Positions 1 to 12,600 of a DNA stretch of 64,000 nucleotides are shown here, one piece after another. The notes beneath the pieces were generated by a model. It made no database searches. It was not told where the DNA came from and saw nothing but the letters and a program-made list of their open reading frames with translations. The DNA comes from Pisaster brevispinus. Taxonomy: Eukaryota > Echinodermata > Asteroidea > Forcipulatida > Asteriidae. Numbering within the stretch: the first letter of the stretch is position 1; each line of letters begins with the position of its first letter. Position numbers and translations under genes: made by a program. The stretch lies in the NCBI GenBank assembly GCA_023634235.1, contig JAMKCF010000022.1, positions 4,208,541 through 4,272,540 of the forward strand, read 5' to 3'.

Positions 1-352
1 TTTTCACTGTTCATGATCGTCCATTGCAGGCCACTGTTCAACTGTTCTCTTCCCGCTCTCTCTGGCTATGACTTGGGGGGGGGGGGTAGTTTACTTGCCA
101 GTCTCCTTTTTACGCAGCTTTGGGTGTCAACTCTGCAGTCCCTTCCCTCTGCTCTCCTATCACTTGGCCAGATCTGGCTCTCCTTATGGCTCTCTTTACG
201 CCAGCCTCCCGGAGATGGATGCCTGGTGTACTGTTGTACACCATGTAGTCTTACATGTAGTTACAGCATCTGGCGACTTTGGGTTAGGGATGGTTGATCC
301 AGTCTAACTCATCTCGTCTACAATAATGCACCTTAGCCTATAAATCCACTCA

Positions 353-535
353 GGATTTTGTGTCCGATGAGGGTCCACACAGGACAATTCTGATGGGTCC
401 ACACAGGACAATTCTGATGGGTCCACACAGGACAATTCTGATGGGTCCACACAGGACAATTCTGATGGGTCCACACAGGACAATTCTGACGGGTCCACAC
501 AGGACAATTCTGACGGGTCCACACAGGACAAAGTC
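353..535. repeat. 24-bp minisatellite (about 7 copies)
   Basis: GGTCCACACAGGACAATTCTGA/CG repeats every 24 bp from ~370 to ~530, with decayed units (TCCACACAGGA) to ~617. Because 24 is a multiple of three, several frames stay open on both strands; these are repeat artefacts. Positions 1-350 contain no recognisable feature beyond a G-run at ~75-86. Confidence 0.85.
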
Positions 536-889
536 CACACAGGACAAGCTCTGGGAAGTTTTCTTCTCAATCCACACAGGATAGAAACTTCTAAAATAAT
601 CATGCCCACACAGGACTTAGATTTTTGGCGAGCCTTGAATCAGAATATTAGGATGGACTTCTCTCCTCCAACTTCAACCCAAGACTGACTAGTACATACT
701 AAAAACCCACTACACACCCAACCAGAACAATATAGGACACAAAAAGAACCCATTCCAAAGGACAATAAAAGTAAATACCAACATTCCTTATAGCCTCACC
801 CTAACTACTGCCCTCGTTGGAGTCTTAATTTAAATATATTTGGCGCCCTCTTGGGACACTCTACCCAGATAACATTCATACATTGGGCC

Positions 890-2010
890 AACGTTGGTAT
901 TTGGTCGGCACCGTTGGCGTTGGTATTGTGTCAGCTTTTGGCGTTGGCCCCACATTGGCACTTCGTCGCCATGATCGGCGTTGGCATTTAGTTTGTTTCT
1001 GACATTGGGCCGATGTTGGCTGTAGGTCGGCAGAATCACATTGGTTTTACATTGGCGATCAATGTTAAGCCAACGTTGGGTTTTAGTAATTAAACAATAC
1101 TCGGCATTGTGTTGGTTTCCGACGTAGGAGCAATGTTCGCTCTTGGTCGGCATTACAACATTGATTTTACGTCGGCACTCAATGTTGAGCCAACGTTGGT
1201 TGATAGTGGGGCAGCAATATCGGCACTGCGTTGGTTTCTGACGTAGGACCAATGTTGGCTCTAGGTCGGCATTACCACATTGGTTTTTAGTCGGCACTCA
1301 ATGTTGAGCCAATGTTTGTTATTTGTGGGACAGCAATATCGGCATTGTGTTGGTTTCCGACGTAGGACCAATGTTGGATCTAGGTCGGCATTACCACATT
1401 GGTTTTTAGTCGGCACTCAATGTTGAGCCAATGTTGGTTATTTGTGGGACAACAATATCGGCATTGTGTTGGTTTCCGACGTAGGACCAATGTTGGATCT
1501 AGGTCGGCATTACCACATTGGTTTTTAGTCGGCACTCAATGTTGAGCCAATGTTGGTTATTTGTGGGACAGCAATATCGGCATTGTGTTGGTTTCCGACG
1601 TAGGACCAATGTTGGATCTAGGTCGGCATTACCACATTGGTTTTACGTCAGCACTCAATGTTGAGCCAATGTTGGTTATTTGTGGGACAGCAATATCGGC
1701 ATTGTGTTGGTTTTCGACGTAGAACCAATGTTGGCTCTAGGTCGGCATTACCACATTGTTTTTTTGTCGGCACTCAATGTTGAGCCAATGTTGGTTATTT
1801 GTGGGACAGCAATATCGGCATTGTGTTGGTTTCCGACGTAGGACCAATGTTGGCTCTACGTCGGCATTACCACATTGGTTTTACATCGGCTCTAAATGTT
1901 GAGCCAATGTTGGTTATTTGTGGGACAGCAATATCGGCACTCTGTTGGTTTCCGACGTAGAACCAATGTTGGCTCTAGGTCGGCATTAGCACATTGGTTT
2001 TATGACGTCG
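890..2010. repeat. 119-bp tandem array (left arm of foldback element)
   Basis: The marker AATATCGGCA recurs at 1335, 1454, 1573, 1692, 1811 and 1930, a constant 119-bp period. Units contain CCAATGTTGG, GTCGGCATTACCACATTGG and GTCGGCACTCAATGTTGAGC. The outermost units (890-1,200) are more diverged, the inner ones nearly identical, which suggests recent expansion of inner units. Confidence 0.85.
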
Positions 2011-3019
2011 GCACATCAGTAATGGTAATTTAAGAACAACTTCGTTGAACCATATTGGAGATTGATAGGCACAATTCGGCGATGTTTTTATATCGATTGC
2101 CAATCATTTTTGGGACACCATTGCAAACCAAAATGTTGATACACTGTTGTTGGTGTTGGTTTGCTAGTTTGATTTTTTGTTGTTGGGGTTTTTTGTAATC
2201 CGACAAAGATTTCAAATGGAAAACGTTGGAGTTGTGTTGATATATTGCAGCAGTTATATATTGGCTTTAGGTCGGCGGTCTTGATGTTAAGTCATCAACC
2301 ATTTATAACAAGAATCATACCTTGACAATATGCGTCAGGGGTTATGACCGAAATGTGGTTAAGTCTATGTGGGCATAAAATAGATCAACTGTCTTTACAA
2401 ATAGCAGTTTGCTTGTTAGTTATAGGGCAAGTTTGCTGAAGGTTTGTTTATAGGTTGACAGTCAAATGCCAGTAATCCTGAAAATACACGAAGAAGTCAG
2501 TACTCAGTTATATCATTAGACGATCACGCTAAATGTTGAGCCAACATTGAGCCAACGTTGGGCCAACATTGACATAAATGCAAATTTTTGGGCGGGGCTT
2601 AGATGTGTGTGATTTTTCTTTGATAATATCACAACAATTTAGGTGAATTTAGTTATCCAAGGCAAATTGTTGTGCTTTTGTGTGTAATTCGTCTGTAAGA
2701 AAATATGAACATCAAAGTACAAACAAACATTTGTAAATCAAACATGTAAATTAAAAAGTAAACAGTGTGAATTAAAAAAGGTGTAAACCATGACTGGAAA
2801 GTCTATGGATCTTGGACATTAAATACAAAACATGCAGTGCAGAAGGACGTGTAGGCCTGTGTAGGTTGTAGTAAGTGTAGAATGTATTTAGTTATTGGTA
2901 TTATAACTTACATGTAATTAATATAACTTATAGGTAGATATTTACAGACACTAATTACTTAGCAATGGTCATTCACTACATGTACAGAAAGATCCACTCG
3001 AAGTCAATATTTTTGAATA

Positions 3020-3985
3020 ACGATACGTTGGCCCAACGTTGGGGCAATGTAGAGCCAACATAAAGGTTATTAGTGGGGCCAACATTAACGATGGCCCAAC
3101 GTAACGCCGATGAGCAAAAGTATATTTGGTAATTAACAATGGCCCAACATAAACCTTTCATTGGTTCTACGTTGGACAATGTTAAGCCCATGTTTACGTT
3201 GGGCCAACGTTGGCCCAACTTTAACATTGGCCCAACGTAACTCCGATGAGCAAAAGTATGTTGGGCCAACGTTGACAGCCAACGTCAGCCCAACAAAACT
3301 TTTCTGTTGGCAGAATGTTGGGCGCAACGTTGGTCGAATGTTCGACTGTGTTGGCCCAATATTGGTTCAATGTTTTAACATACATGGGCAGAACACTGGC
3401 CCAATGTTGGGCCAATGTTTACGTTGGGCCAACGTTGGGCCAACTTTTTCATTGGCCCAACATAAGACCAATGAGCAAAAGTACGTTGGGCCAATACTGA
3501 CAGCCAACATTGGCCAAACAAAACTTTTCTGTTGGCAGAATGTTTGGCGCAACGTTGGCCGAATGTTCGACTGTGTTGGCCCAATATTGGTTCAATGTTT
3601 TAACATACATGGGCAGAACACTGGCCCAATGTTGGGCCAATGTTTACGTTGGGCCAACGTTGGGCCAACTTTTTCATTGGCCCAACATAAGACCGATGAG
3701 CAAAAGTACGTTGGGCCAATATTGACAGCCAACATTGGCCAAACAAAACTTTTCTGTTGGCAGAATGTTTGGCGCAACGTTGGCCGAATGTTCGACTGTG
3801 TTGGCCCAATATTGGTTCTAGGTTTTAATATACATGGGCAGGACACTGGCCCAATGTTGGGCCAATGTTTACGTTGGGCCAACTTTTTCATTGGCCCAAC
3901 ATAAGACCGATGAGCAAAAGTACGTTGGGCCATTGTTGACAGCCAATGTTGGTCCAATGAAAGTGTTTCGTTGGCCCAACATTGG
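3020..3985. repeat. 225-bp tandem array (right arm of foldback element)
   Basis: Three units spaced 225 bp apart (for example GTTCGACTGTGTTGGCCCAA at 3342 and 3567, again at ~3792) are packed with TTGGCCCAACGTTGGGCCAA palindromes. 225 is a multiple of three, so long ORFs appear in several frames on both strands. Their translations are repeats of WANVGPT-like words and are not judged to be genes. Confidence 0.82.
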
Positions 3986-4012
3986 TCCTATGTAGTGATG
4001 CTATCTGGGTAG

Positions 4013-4475
4013 TCTGCCACAAAACTTCTAGCAAACTTAAAGGAGCTAAATTAAATAGGCAAACATTCACATGTTAAATACAGCAAACAAAATTATTTTC
4101 CCATACTATGAAATAATTAACTAGGGTTTTACTGAAATATTCAAGGCACTTGTGACACGGAATATCACCCCAAAAATTAACAAATGGAAAAGGCAATACC
4201 GTTACGTGAAACTCCCATTAGCCAAAAAGTCTCAATTCTAAATACCATGCAGTTTTATCCAGACTCTTTATCAGCTGCCATCAGTAAAGCAGTTAAATGA
4301 TAATCACTGCACCCTGGCACCTTCATTTCCCAAGGCCAGTGACATGACACCCGTTTACAGTCTGACAGTCAATCCAGAAAAGTGGATTGAGATCTGGCAT
4401 TTTTATCACAAAAAAAGATCAAGAACTGGTGTCACGTTTAGACCAGTGCCTGATCCGGCTTCAAACCTGACTTTT

Positions 4476-4479
<4 letters not shown>
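4013..4479. other. No recognised feature
   Basis: AT-rich flank between the foldback element and a SINE. It ends with (AAT)n at ~4,478-4,505, which belongs to the SINE tail. Confidence 0.6.
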
Positions 4480-4506
<27 letters not shown>

Positions 4507-4916
4507 GTGGCTTCTTATATAGCGCTCAAATCCATCACTCAGTGACGCTCAAGGCACTTCAACATTCAGTATTTTCCTGCAAGGTATGTGGCGCTACGTT
4601 TGAAGTATGAGGCCTACTCCTTTACTTAGCACCATGTAATGGTTTACAAGGTGCTGTGGCGCAATATGCAGCCAATAAAACCAGGACCACCGGGGCGAAC
4701 CCCTTCTCTTTTCGATAAGTGCACTGGGTTCTTTTACGTGCATTACACAACACACGGGACCAATGACTTTACATCCCATCCAAAGGCTGAAGCAATCATG
4801 GTTAAGTGTCTTGCTTAAGGCCACAAGTGTCACGACCAGGACTCGAACCAACACTCTACTGATCAGAAATACCAGACCTTGAGTCTGGTGTTCTTATCCG
4901 CTCGGCCAAGCAACAC
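4480..4916 (-). mobile_element. tRNA-derived SINE with LINE-like 3' tail, near full length
   Basis: Read on the minus strand it begins GTTGCTTGGCCGAGCGGATA, a Leu/Ser-tRNA-like A box. A stem resembling a tRNA-Leu anticodon arm (CCAGACTCAAGGTCTGG) and the B box GGTTCGAGTCC follow. About 270 bp of tRNA-unrelated body comes next, then the tail GCGCTATATAAGAAGCC and (ATT)n. The same GCGCTATATAAGAA tail ends the LINE at ~33,475-33,500, so that LINE or a relative is the likely mobilising partner. The tRNA-like part is not a functional tRNA: it has no clean acceptor stem. Confidence 0.8.
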
Positions 4917-5239
4917 AGATATTTCTTCCTCACTCCAAGCAAATTGATTTAATCTTGAATCTGGACTCCTTGTACACTTCTAGAAAAGTTACCAATGTGT
5001 TGCTAGAGCATAAGGAAAATAAAGTACTGCAGATGACACCAATAAAACAACAAAGAAATATGGTATAAAAGCTCAAAAAATGACAAAATAGTGCAAGAAG
5101 CGGAGCCGATTATTTAAAGCAATTAAGCAATGCTCAAAAGGAAAATAGAAACATTTCATGTTCATGTGAGCATGTCTACCCGTCGAAACCAAGGACTTTA
5201 ACAAACATTTCAACTAGCCTGCTCTAGTCATTGTCAGGA

Positions 5240-5612
5240 GACTAAAGAGTATGAGACATGTTGCTTTAGTAGACCAACATATCGAAAGGTTGAACCAATT
5301 AAGAACTCACTCTGCTGCAGTGAAGTTAATAATGAGAAGTGAAAGTAGTAGTCCCGGCCGAATTCCTACCTTCCAACCAGGTAGTAGTTAACAAGCAGGA
5401 CAGTTCTTTTCAGAACTAAGTAGTCTCCCAAATTTTTAGAAATATACTCCCCGACAGTAGAATAAAAAGCAAGACGTAGATCTCAAAGAACAATCTACAC
5501 AGCAAAGTAGATATGCACATGGTTATCGCAAACCGAATATACATTGATACCTCATCATGCAATGCCTCAATAATTTTATTATTATTTTTTTTATTATTAT
5601 TTTTATTTCATC
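5240..5612 (+). repeat. Dispersed repeat, copy 1, ending in (ATT)n
   Basis: It shares long stretches with 28,005-28,260: CCAATTAAGAACTCACTC, AGTGAAGTTAATAA, and ACCGAATATACATTGATACC followed by CATGCAATGCCTC. It ends in an ATT-rich tract as a SINE or LINE 3' end would. No coding potential; class unknown. Confidence 0.6.
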
Positions 5613-5639
5613 TTACCACAGCATGCAAAAAAAAAGGTA

Positions 5640-5828
5640 ACATTTTCCTTTGTGCCGGTAACTCCTCAAGTCGGGCTATGTCCTGTAGCCTTACATCTTA
5701 AGGGTCTCCCTCAGGATCCTCGCTGTTCGCAAAAGTGCTGCCTTCTGTAACAGATCTTCCCTCACATTTGTCCCTATTTCCTCTAGATGTTTCCCCAGTG
5801 CTTTCGGAATATTGCCCAGTGCTCCATC
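5640..5828 (-). pseudogene. LINE ORF C-terminal fragment
   Basis: Minus-strand reading gives GALGNIPKALGKHLEEIG, then LLQKAALLRTARILRETLKM and a stop at 5691. This pattern (GALG...K...LE.IG......Q..ALL.TARILR..L) is common near the end of non-LTR retrotransposon ORFs in marine invertebrates. The sequence after the stop (ACAGGACATAGCCCGACTTG) looks like the matching 3' UTR. Confidence 0.55.
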
Positions 5829-5904
5829 CACCAGTAATTTTTTTCACTTTCACTTTCACCTTAATCACAGTAGCGCACAAGGCTGAGGAAATCTGTTAAC
5901 AAGG

Positions 5905-6116
5905 GTGCTTGCTATGTGAACCAGAAACACCAGGGTTAACCCCAACTCTTCCACGATTAAAATTTTTTTTTTTACGTGACTACCCATCCTAGTACACGGG
6001 ACCTACAGCTTAATGCCCCATCCGAAGGACAAGTGTCACAACCGGGATTCGAACCCTCACTCTGCTGATCAGAAACATCAGAGCTCGGGTCTGGTGCCTT
6101 TAATTACTTGGCCATG
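5905..6116 (-). mobile_element. Degenerate tRNA-like SINE
   Basis: The complement contains GGCCAAGTAATTAAAGG and GGGTTCGAATCCCGGTTGTG, a good B-box-like motif in the same order as in the SINE at 4,480-4,916. The body is shorter (~200 bp) and AT-expanded. Likely a diverged or truncated relative. Confidence 0.6.
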
Positions 6117-6673
6117 TAGATTTCTGCACAAGTGCTGCAGGTTCATTGTACTTTTTTAAGAGTACACTTATTTCAACCCTATTATTTCAAATCACACACC
6201 ATGAAACCAAACTGCAAAAAAAATTCATCACTAAGTGTTTGATTTTATGCATGTTCACGTATTTTCGTGAGAACACTTAATGGATTATGTGCATGTTAAC
6301 ATGTGCTGATTGTATAATTTCCATCAAAATAAGAAACTGTGTTGGACGATAAGTTTCTGTTACCCCGTAGTATTCCTTAAAGATTGGCATTTGTCCACTC
6401 CGTTATTGACAATTGACATTTCTATAGCCCATAAGGACTGAAGGAGACTGTTGTCTTATTTTACATGTTTTAAAAGAAACCATCAAGGACTTTGTATTTG
6501 ATACAAAATGTACAGACTTCACACATATTCTACTCTTGAGCACACAAGCTGACCACCAAGTATGTGATTTTGGAGGCTTAATCAGACAAAAGATAAGTGT
6601 GTAAAAGTCTGTAATACATTCCATAACACAGTAATTTATTTTAAGATTTCTGATAATATGACTGCTGACTTAC
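6117..6673. other. Intronic or 3' region, no recognised feature
   Basis: AT-rich sequence downstream (minus-strand sense) of the acidic micro-exon. No further CARD-CC exon was recognised. Confidence 0.5.
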
Positions 6674-6696
6674 CATCGAAATCATCATCATCAAAA
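6674..6696 (-). CDS. CARD9-like: CARD-CC putative 23-nt acidic micro-exon
   Basis: TATGTTTCTCTTATAG precedes, and GATG|GTAAGT ends, a 23-nt stretch. It accepts the phase-2 end of exon 9 and reads D-F-D-D-D-D-F-D then G, leaving phase 1. Both splice sites are strong and the phase fits, but the exon is tiny and lacks homology evidence. Later exons would lie below 6,674; none was recognised down to position 1. Confidence 0.5.
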
Positions 6697-9600
6697 CTAT
6701 AAGAGAAACATAACATAAATTAATATTAGTTTTTACATAAAATGCTTGGCTCATCACTGGACATATCAGGTATTGAATAAATTAGATTAGTAAAACAACT
6801 CCAGATTTGTAATGTGACTACAACGTAGGTGTTGTATAAATGAAAACTTATCAAACTTGCTACTTATTGTGTTCGCGTGCATTAAAGTAACGATTCATGC
6901 TAGCTCTACACAGAGCCGTCAAGGCGTTGATTCTGAGAGTACACATATACATCTCACACCATGCACACACTGCTTATACATACACATGCATGTACGCACA
7001 CAGAGACATGAACATAGCTAGCTCGGGCACGAGGTGCGACGCAAAGAAAAAAAAATGTTTTTGTAAATAAATAATAAATAATGAAAACAATTAATGAAAA
7101 CAAAGCTCCAAGGGCTTGTTCAACGCTAGAAAAGGAGTAAAAAGGCAATAAGTTCTAGAAGGTTCCACTTGAGTTGTAGAAGTTGCCGTTGAATGAGGGG
7201 AATAAGGGTCGAGTTGGACAGTAACGATTTTGGTCTTGTCAATGTTGATGTTGAGTCAAGCTTGCTTTGTGGTGATGTTCTTTAAACTTTGGCCCTCTGT
7301 GTTGTGGTTCCAAGAAGTGCAATGTCATCTGTCAAGTGAAGGTTGTTAATAATGTACTGGCTTGTTACTGTGACATTTTTTTTGTGTCTCTAATAACACC
7401 TGAATCAACACCTCTGAATCAACACCTCTCAGTGCAAGATGTAACCAAAAACAATGATAAAGAGGAAGGGAGCAAGAGTGTCACCTTGGAGAACACCAGG
7501 GGTGTGTTTTCACGGCTGTAACCAATAACAGTTTCAGTCACTGACCAGTAATTAACCAATGGCCAAGTCAACCAAAACAGTTATCGGTTATGACCGCAAA
7601 AACGCACCCCTGTTGACACTAGGAATGTGTCTGTCAGTTTCCATTCATATGCCTCCATTCATATGTTTTTTAAAGATAAAAATTGACTGTAATGTTAGGA
7701 ATTCAAGTATCACAGAATGACAAACATGAATGGTCTATTGAATCAAATGCTTTATGAAAGTTGAAGATTGTAATAAACAATGGGAGTTGGTCGTTTTTGA
7801 ATCATTCTATTAGGCTTCCTAGGTTACTTTATATTTAGTTGCATACTATATAATAAGACTCAATAAGCCATGTTAAGCCTCATGTGTGAAATTAAGATGC
7901 AGGAATACAAAACAAACAAAATCAGACACATTCTCAGAAGGTGGAATGTCAGGTCTCTCCTGGGGGTGGCCGATGCACTGATGGGGTCTGTTTGAAACTG
8001 CTTCATATGACTGTGGCAAAAACAAGAACAAACTGCAGAGCACATAATCTCCTAGTATCCTCTATATGCAAGGAATCACTGAAGTGGATGATGCCATGAA
8101 GGAATGGCTACAACTGACTCTCCAACTAATGGCCAGTTTGGTTCTCCAGGCTTAGCAAATATCAGTCCGAATGTCTGGAAAAATTACAGTGAAAGGCCCT
8201 CCAAATTATTTTAACTAAGGACTTCTGTAGTACTAAGTCATTCAAATTTACACCCAATATGGTCTGCCGCCTGTCTCTGTTAGACTTGAACAGTACTTTG
8301 ATAACTTTGGTAAATCGCTGACCAGTTCAAACAAATACGGACACTTGCTTCCACCCATTAGAAACAATAATGTCAGAAATACAAACAAACGTTGCCCAAT
8401 CAAGTGTAGAAGTAACAGGTATAAAAGCAGTCTGATCCCATCCCTTGACCAGACTTCTCAATGGTTGATTTTTAATGTTTTTCTGCTGGTTTTTTTAAGG
8501 AGCTGGCCTCCTTGTACATAATTTTTTATTAGTTGTCATCCTTCTTTTTCTTTTTAAACACTTTCCTGTTTTTAAAGCTTGCTAGACCATGCAACAACTT
8601 GTTATTAATGTTTTATTCATACTCATAAGCCTACTTGTAAAGGCTCAGATAGATTTATATTTTTACATTCTACTATTTTAATCTTTTCTATGTATCTCTT
8701 GTTGTATTTTAAACACAATTCTGCCTGTGGCTGCGATGTTTGAATGTTTTTAATAAACCAATAATACTGAAGTGTGAGATGCCCAGACACTTAATAATAA
8801 ACAGTAGATTGAGAACAATATAAAAGAAGAAGGTTGCTCCAGGATGCAAATGACAAGTTTGTATGGAGGTGCACTGCACTTGTGGCAAAGGAACTTTATT
8901 GACACATCAACGTTCCTGCTCTGTCAGAGATGAGGTTTGTGGACACCGGGGAAGTCCAAGAGAAAAATTTCACCTTTTACTGGTCGTGTGACCAGTAAAA
9001 GGTGAAATTTTTCTGACACACAGAAAGGCATTTCGGCCTCAGCTTTGCTAGAAATCTAACTGGAGTTCTCTTACTTTTGATCCATCCAATGCATCTGAAG
9101 ACTGTTTGAAGCAGAGCATCTGGTGTAATTCATTTATTTCACTTCAAGGTCAGACTCTAATTCAAGACAAATGTTTAGAAGCTGTAGCTGAATTATATTA
9201 TTTGTCTGACTTGTAGTTAGTTTTTTTCCTATAAAGATTTTTATTTTAAATATAAACACCAACTTATTCAGTATTTTTGGCCTGTTAAAAGCAATTCCTG
9301 CTCATTAGAAAGTGGAATCAATAATAATCTTCAGACTCTGGATAACGTTGTCTTGAATGTTTTTCTTCAGAAAAAGCATTTTGCTAAATATGTTTCTTAC
9401 AATTCAATGGACAAAGTTAGAGATAACCAAGTGAAGATTCAGGCTAAATGAAATGCTTCACATGAAATCGACCAGGAGAATTTGAAATATATGTTCTCTT
9501 TGCCTTACAAGATTACTATAAATATTAAAACTAGGATGATTTAGTATATGTTTCTGCACTGACTAAAAGTGAAAAACTTCTTTTTTAACAAGATTGGGTT

Positions 9601-12600
9601 GGCAAATAGCTCTTAAATGTACCTTTTGTAAGGTAGAGGAAGATATCCCTTTCTAGGTTCTTTTTTTAGTGCGCCTGTGGAGTTGTATAAAAGATTGGAT
9701 GGCTTCTATGCTTAGAATGAACATAACTTTATCAGCGTTCTCTGTTATGTTTGGCTACAATACTTATGGCCCTGTTTTGTGGATTAATCATTTTAGGTAA
9801 ACAACATATTTATAAATGTAAATACAAAAAAAACTCCTGTATTTGACTCCCTCAAAACAAGTGTTATGTGATTTGAGAATTGAGAGTATTGAATAAAAGA
9901 TTGCTCAAAAGAGAGAAAAGTAAGACATTCACAACCATAAGGGACAAAGCCTTACAGGTATGTAATGAGTCATATACTTATCATTGTTCATACTGACATT
10001 GATATACAATTTTTTATTTTTTATTTTTATGTTTAACTTTTGAAAAGATTATTTGTAATTAAAAAAGAAATCTAACTGAGTTCTTGAAAGCCACCTCAGA
10101 TCGCATTATGACCTATCAAATGCCATTTAAAAACACTACATGTACCTCTGTCATACAAGTCAGCGTGTATGCACCCACCTTGCTTGCCAAGCAGCTTACA
10201 GGTGAAAGAGATAATCTAGGAGGAATTGTGAAGGTCCTTCAATCAGTGCCAGCCACAGACAAACTGGCGGTTTGGGGCGATGACCACACAACCTGGGGCC
10301 ATGTATTGGGCAAGTTCAGGAGAGGTAACTGCAATGCCAACAGGAACTTACTACTCTCAATCTGTGCGGATTTCGACCTTGCTAAGCACTTTCTTTGACA
10401 CGCCCAATAACTTGAACTACACCTGGTACCATCCTAGATCAAAGAGATGGCATCTGCTGGACAGCATCAACACACGAAAAAAACATCTTTCAGACATCTA
10501 CATCACCTGTGCAATGCATGGTGCTGACTGTTCTACAGACCATATACACATGTATGCACCTTCATAGGCCAAATGTGTTGACCCCCTAAGGCTATGCACA
10601 AGTTCGATGTCTCCAAGCTGAACTCCAACGATGGGGAAATTTTCCTACACAAAGCCCTAGAGACTGTCTACTCTGCTGCAGTCAAGTCATCTGGTCACCA
10701 ATGTCGAAAGAACTCTGACTGGTTTGCAGATAACAACCTACAGATAGAAAAATTGCTTTCTCTCAACCACACAGCCCTGCAAGCTCTAGCAGACAGGTGC
10801 AACTCTTGAGACGTCTTCTCGTCAAATACGAGTACAGTTCTCAAACTAATGGTTGGCAAGCCAGAGATCCAAGCTCCCTGGAAAGAACACTAATCTCTGC
10901 TGCTCAACCGACCCTCTAATGTAGATGAGGATGTTCTTGAGTCAATTTCCCAGCAGCCCTTCCGCTTGAAGCTCAATGTCGCTCAATGTGCCTCTGGTGT
11001 CTTCTATCAAATAATGGCAGGCTGAATAAGTTTATGAACATTCTACGAGGCTTTAATGATGACATGCAGGCATGAGTTCTGTTAGATGATGAAGCCTCAG
11101 ACCCTTTCTCTGTACAGTGCTGTATCCTGGCCCCTACTCTGCTTACCCTCTTCCTGTCTGCTGTATAGAGATTGATAACCACAATGTCACAGAAGGCATC
11201 CCCACCTAATAACTTCAACTGATGGCAAGCTTTTTTACCCAAGACGTCTTAAAGCCAGGACAAAGGTCCATCAGCAAAGATCAGTGGTGTGCAGATGTCC
11301 TCCTCTACACTGACGACACTGGTCTTATTTCACTCTCTAGACAAGGTTCTAGACATATTTACTGCAGCATCTTCTCTCTCCAGGCTTACTATCTAATAAA
11401 AAAGAAGAATTACTCTATCAACCAGCAATTGAAACCCCATACATTGGGCCAAACATCTTGTGAAACAGTAAGCCATTTACTTATCGTGGACTCCCTCATG
11501 AACCTTTGTAGTGCTGTTTCCAGTGACTGCAGTCTAGAGAAGGAGCTGTCCATGAAAATCGATTCAGCCTGCGCTGTTTTAGGTCACCTGCGAGATCGGC
11601 TGTGGAAAAGACATAGCATTACCACAACAACAAAGTGCAAGGTTTATAGAGCCATTGTACTATCCTGCCTCCTGTACAGCTCAATGTCTTTCATGCTATA
11701 CCGAAGAAAAATTCACTGCCTGTCCAGGGTCTTCCAATGGCACCTGTGAACCATCCTTGGTGTCAAGTGATCTGACCATCAGGCAACCCAGCATTGGGGC
11801 AACACTCCTGAAGCAACAACTCACCTGGACTGGTTACATGTATGTAGTCAGAATGGTGGATGACCGAATGCCGAAAGCTGTAACGTACAACAAGCTATCT
11901 CGTGGAAAACGCAAAGTTGGGCTACCAAGACTCTGCTACTTTGACTGTACGAACAGATACCTCATTGCTACTGGTATTAATGTCCAGCAATGGGAAAGTA
12001 CAGCTAACGATATGACAGCCTGGCGAGCTGCAGTGCAAGCTGGATCTGATGCTGAATAGGCTTTGACAAGTAGCTGGATAGATGTAGATGTAGATGTAGA
12101 AGTGGCAAGAGCAACAGATGCAGATGCCAACTGACGTCACCGTCATGAACGTGCCCTAGCACCCCCTCTACCATCTGCTGCCTGCACACTACCAGCCTTA
12201 GCATGTCATGTGAAATTATGGATAATTCTTTTTCTTATGGACAAGCTTAAGGCTGATTTCCTGAATCAATGAACTTGACTGCGATGTTGTCTTTCTCATT
12301 AGCAAACTATCAGCCTGTACAGTGTAGTGCGAAATTTTAGGCAACGCAGCATTTACACACTTACCTGGTGACTCTTAAAATAGTGAGCCTGGCAGTTGCC
12401 GTGTGTGACATGTGCGTCACTGTTAAGCTAAGAGGTGCGGGTTCGTAAACACAAAGGATGTTAATCTGGCTTCTCTTAATAAATTGAGCTTTCCCATAAT
12501 GATTAATATAAGGTGAATAAACATTAACTTACTCATCATAGTTAGCCAAGAAATGGTGGTTCTTAAATGAAGAACCAGGATGAACTCTTCTGGATTCTCC

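Larger units (their letters stand above)
861..4012. mobile_element. Foldback-type element with CTACCCAGATA terminal inverted repeats
   Basis: The left end (861) reads CTACCCAGATAACAT and the right end (4012) is its complement, ATGCTATCTGGGTAG, with one mismatch. Just inside both ends lies TTGGGCCAACGTTGG-type palindromic sequence, expanded into tandem arrays with different periods in the two arms. The middle (~2,020-3,010) is AT-rich unique sequence. No transposase ORF is visible and no convincing target-site duplication was found. Arms plus tandem arrays resemble foldback elements; the superfamily is unknown. Confidence 0.65.

Noticed and set aside
353..617. CRISPR-like array
   Set aside because: Units are contiguous 24-bp repeats without spacers, in eukaryotic sequence.
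3161..3904. 247-codon plus-strand ORF and overlapping minus-strand ORFs
   Set aside because: The frame is open only because the 225-bp array is a multiple of three; the translation is a repetition of WANVGPT-like words.
4834..4916. tRNA-Leu gene on the minus strand
   Set aside because: A/B boxes are present but there is no paired acceptor stem, and it continues into a SINE body with a LINE-like tail.
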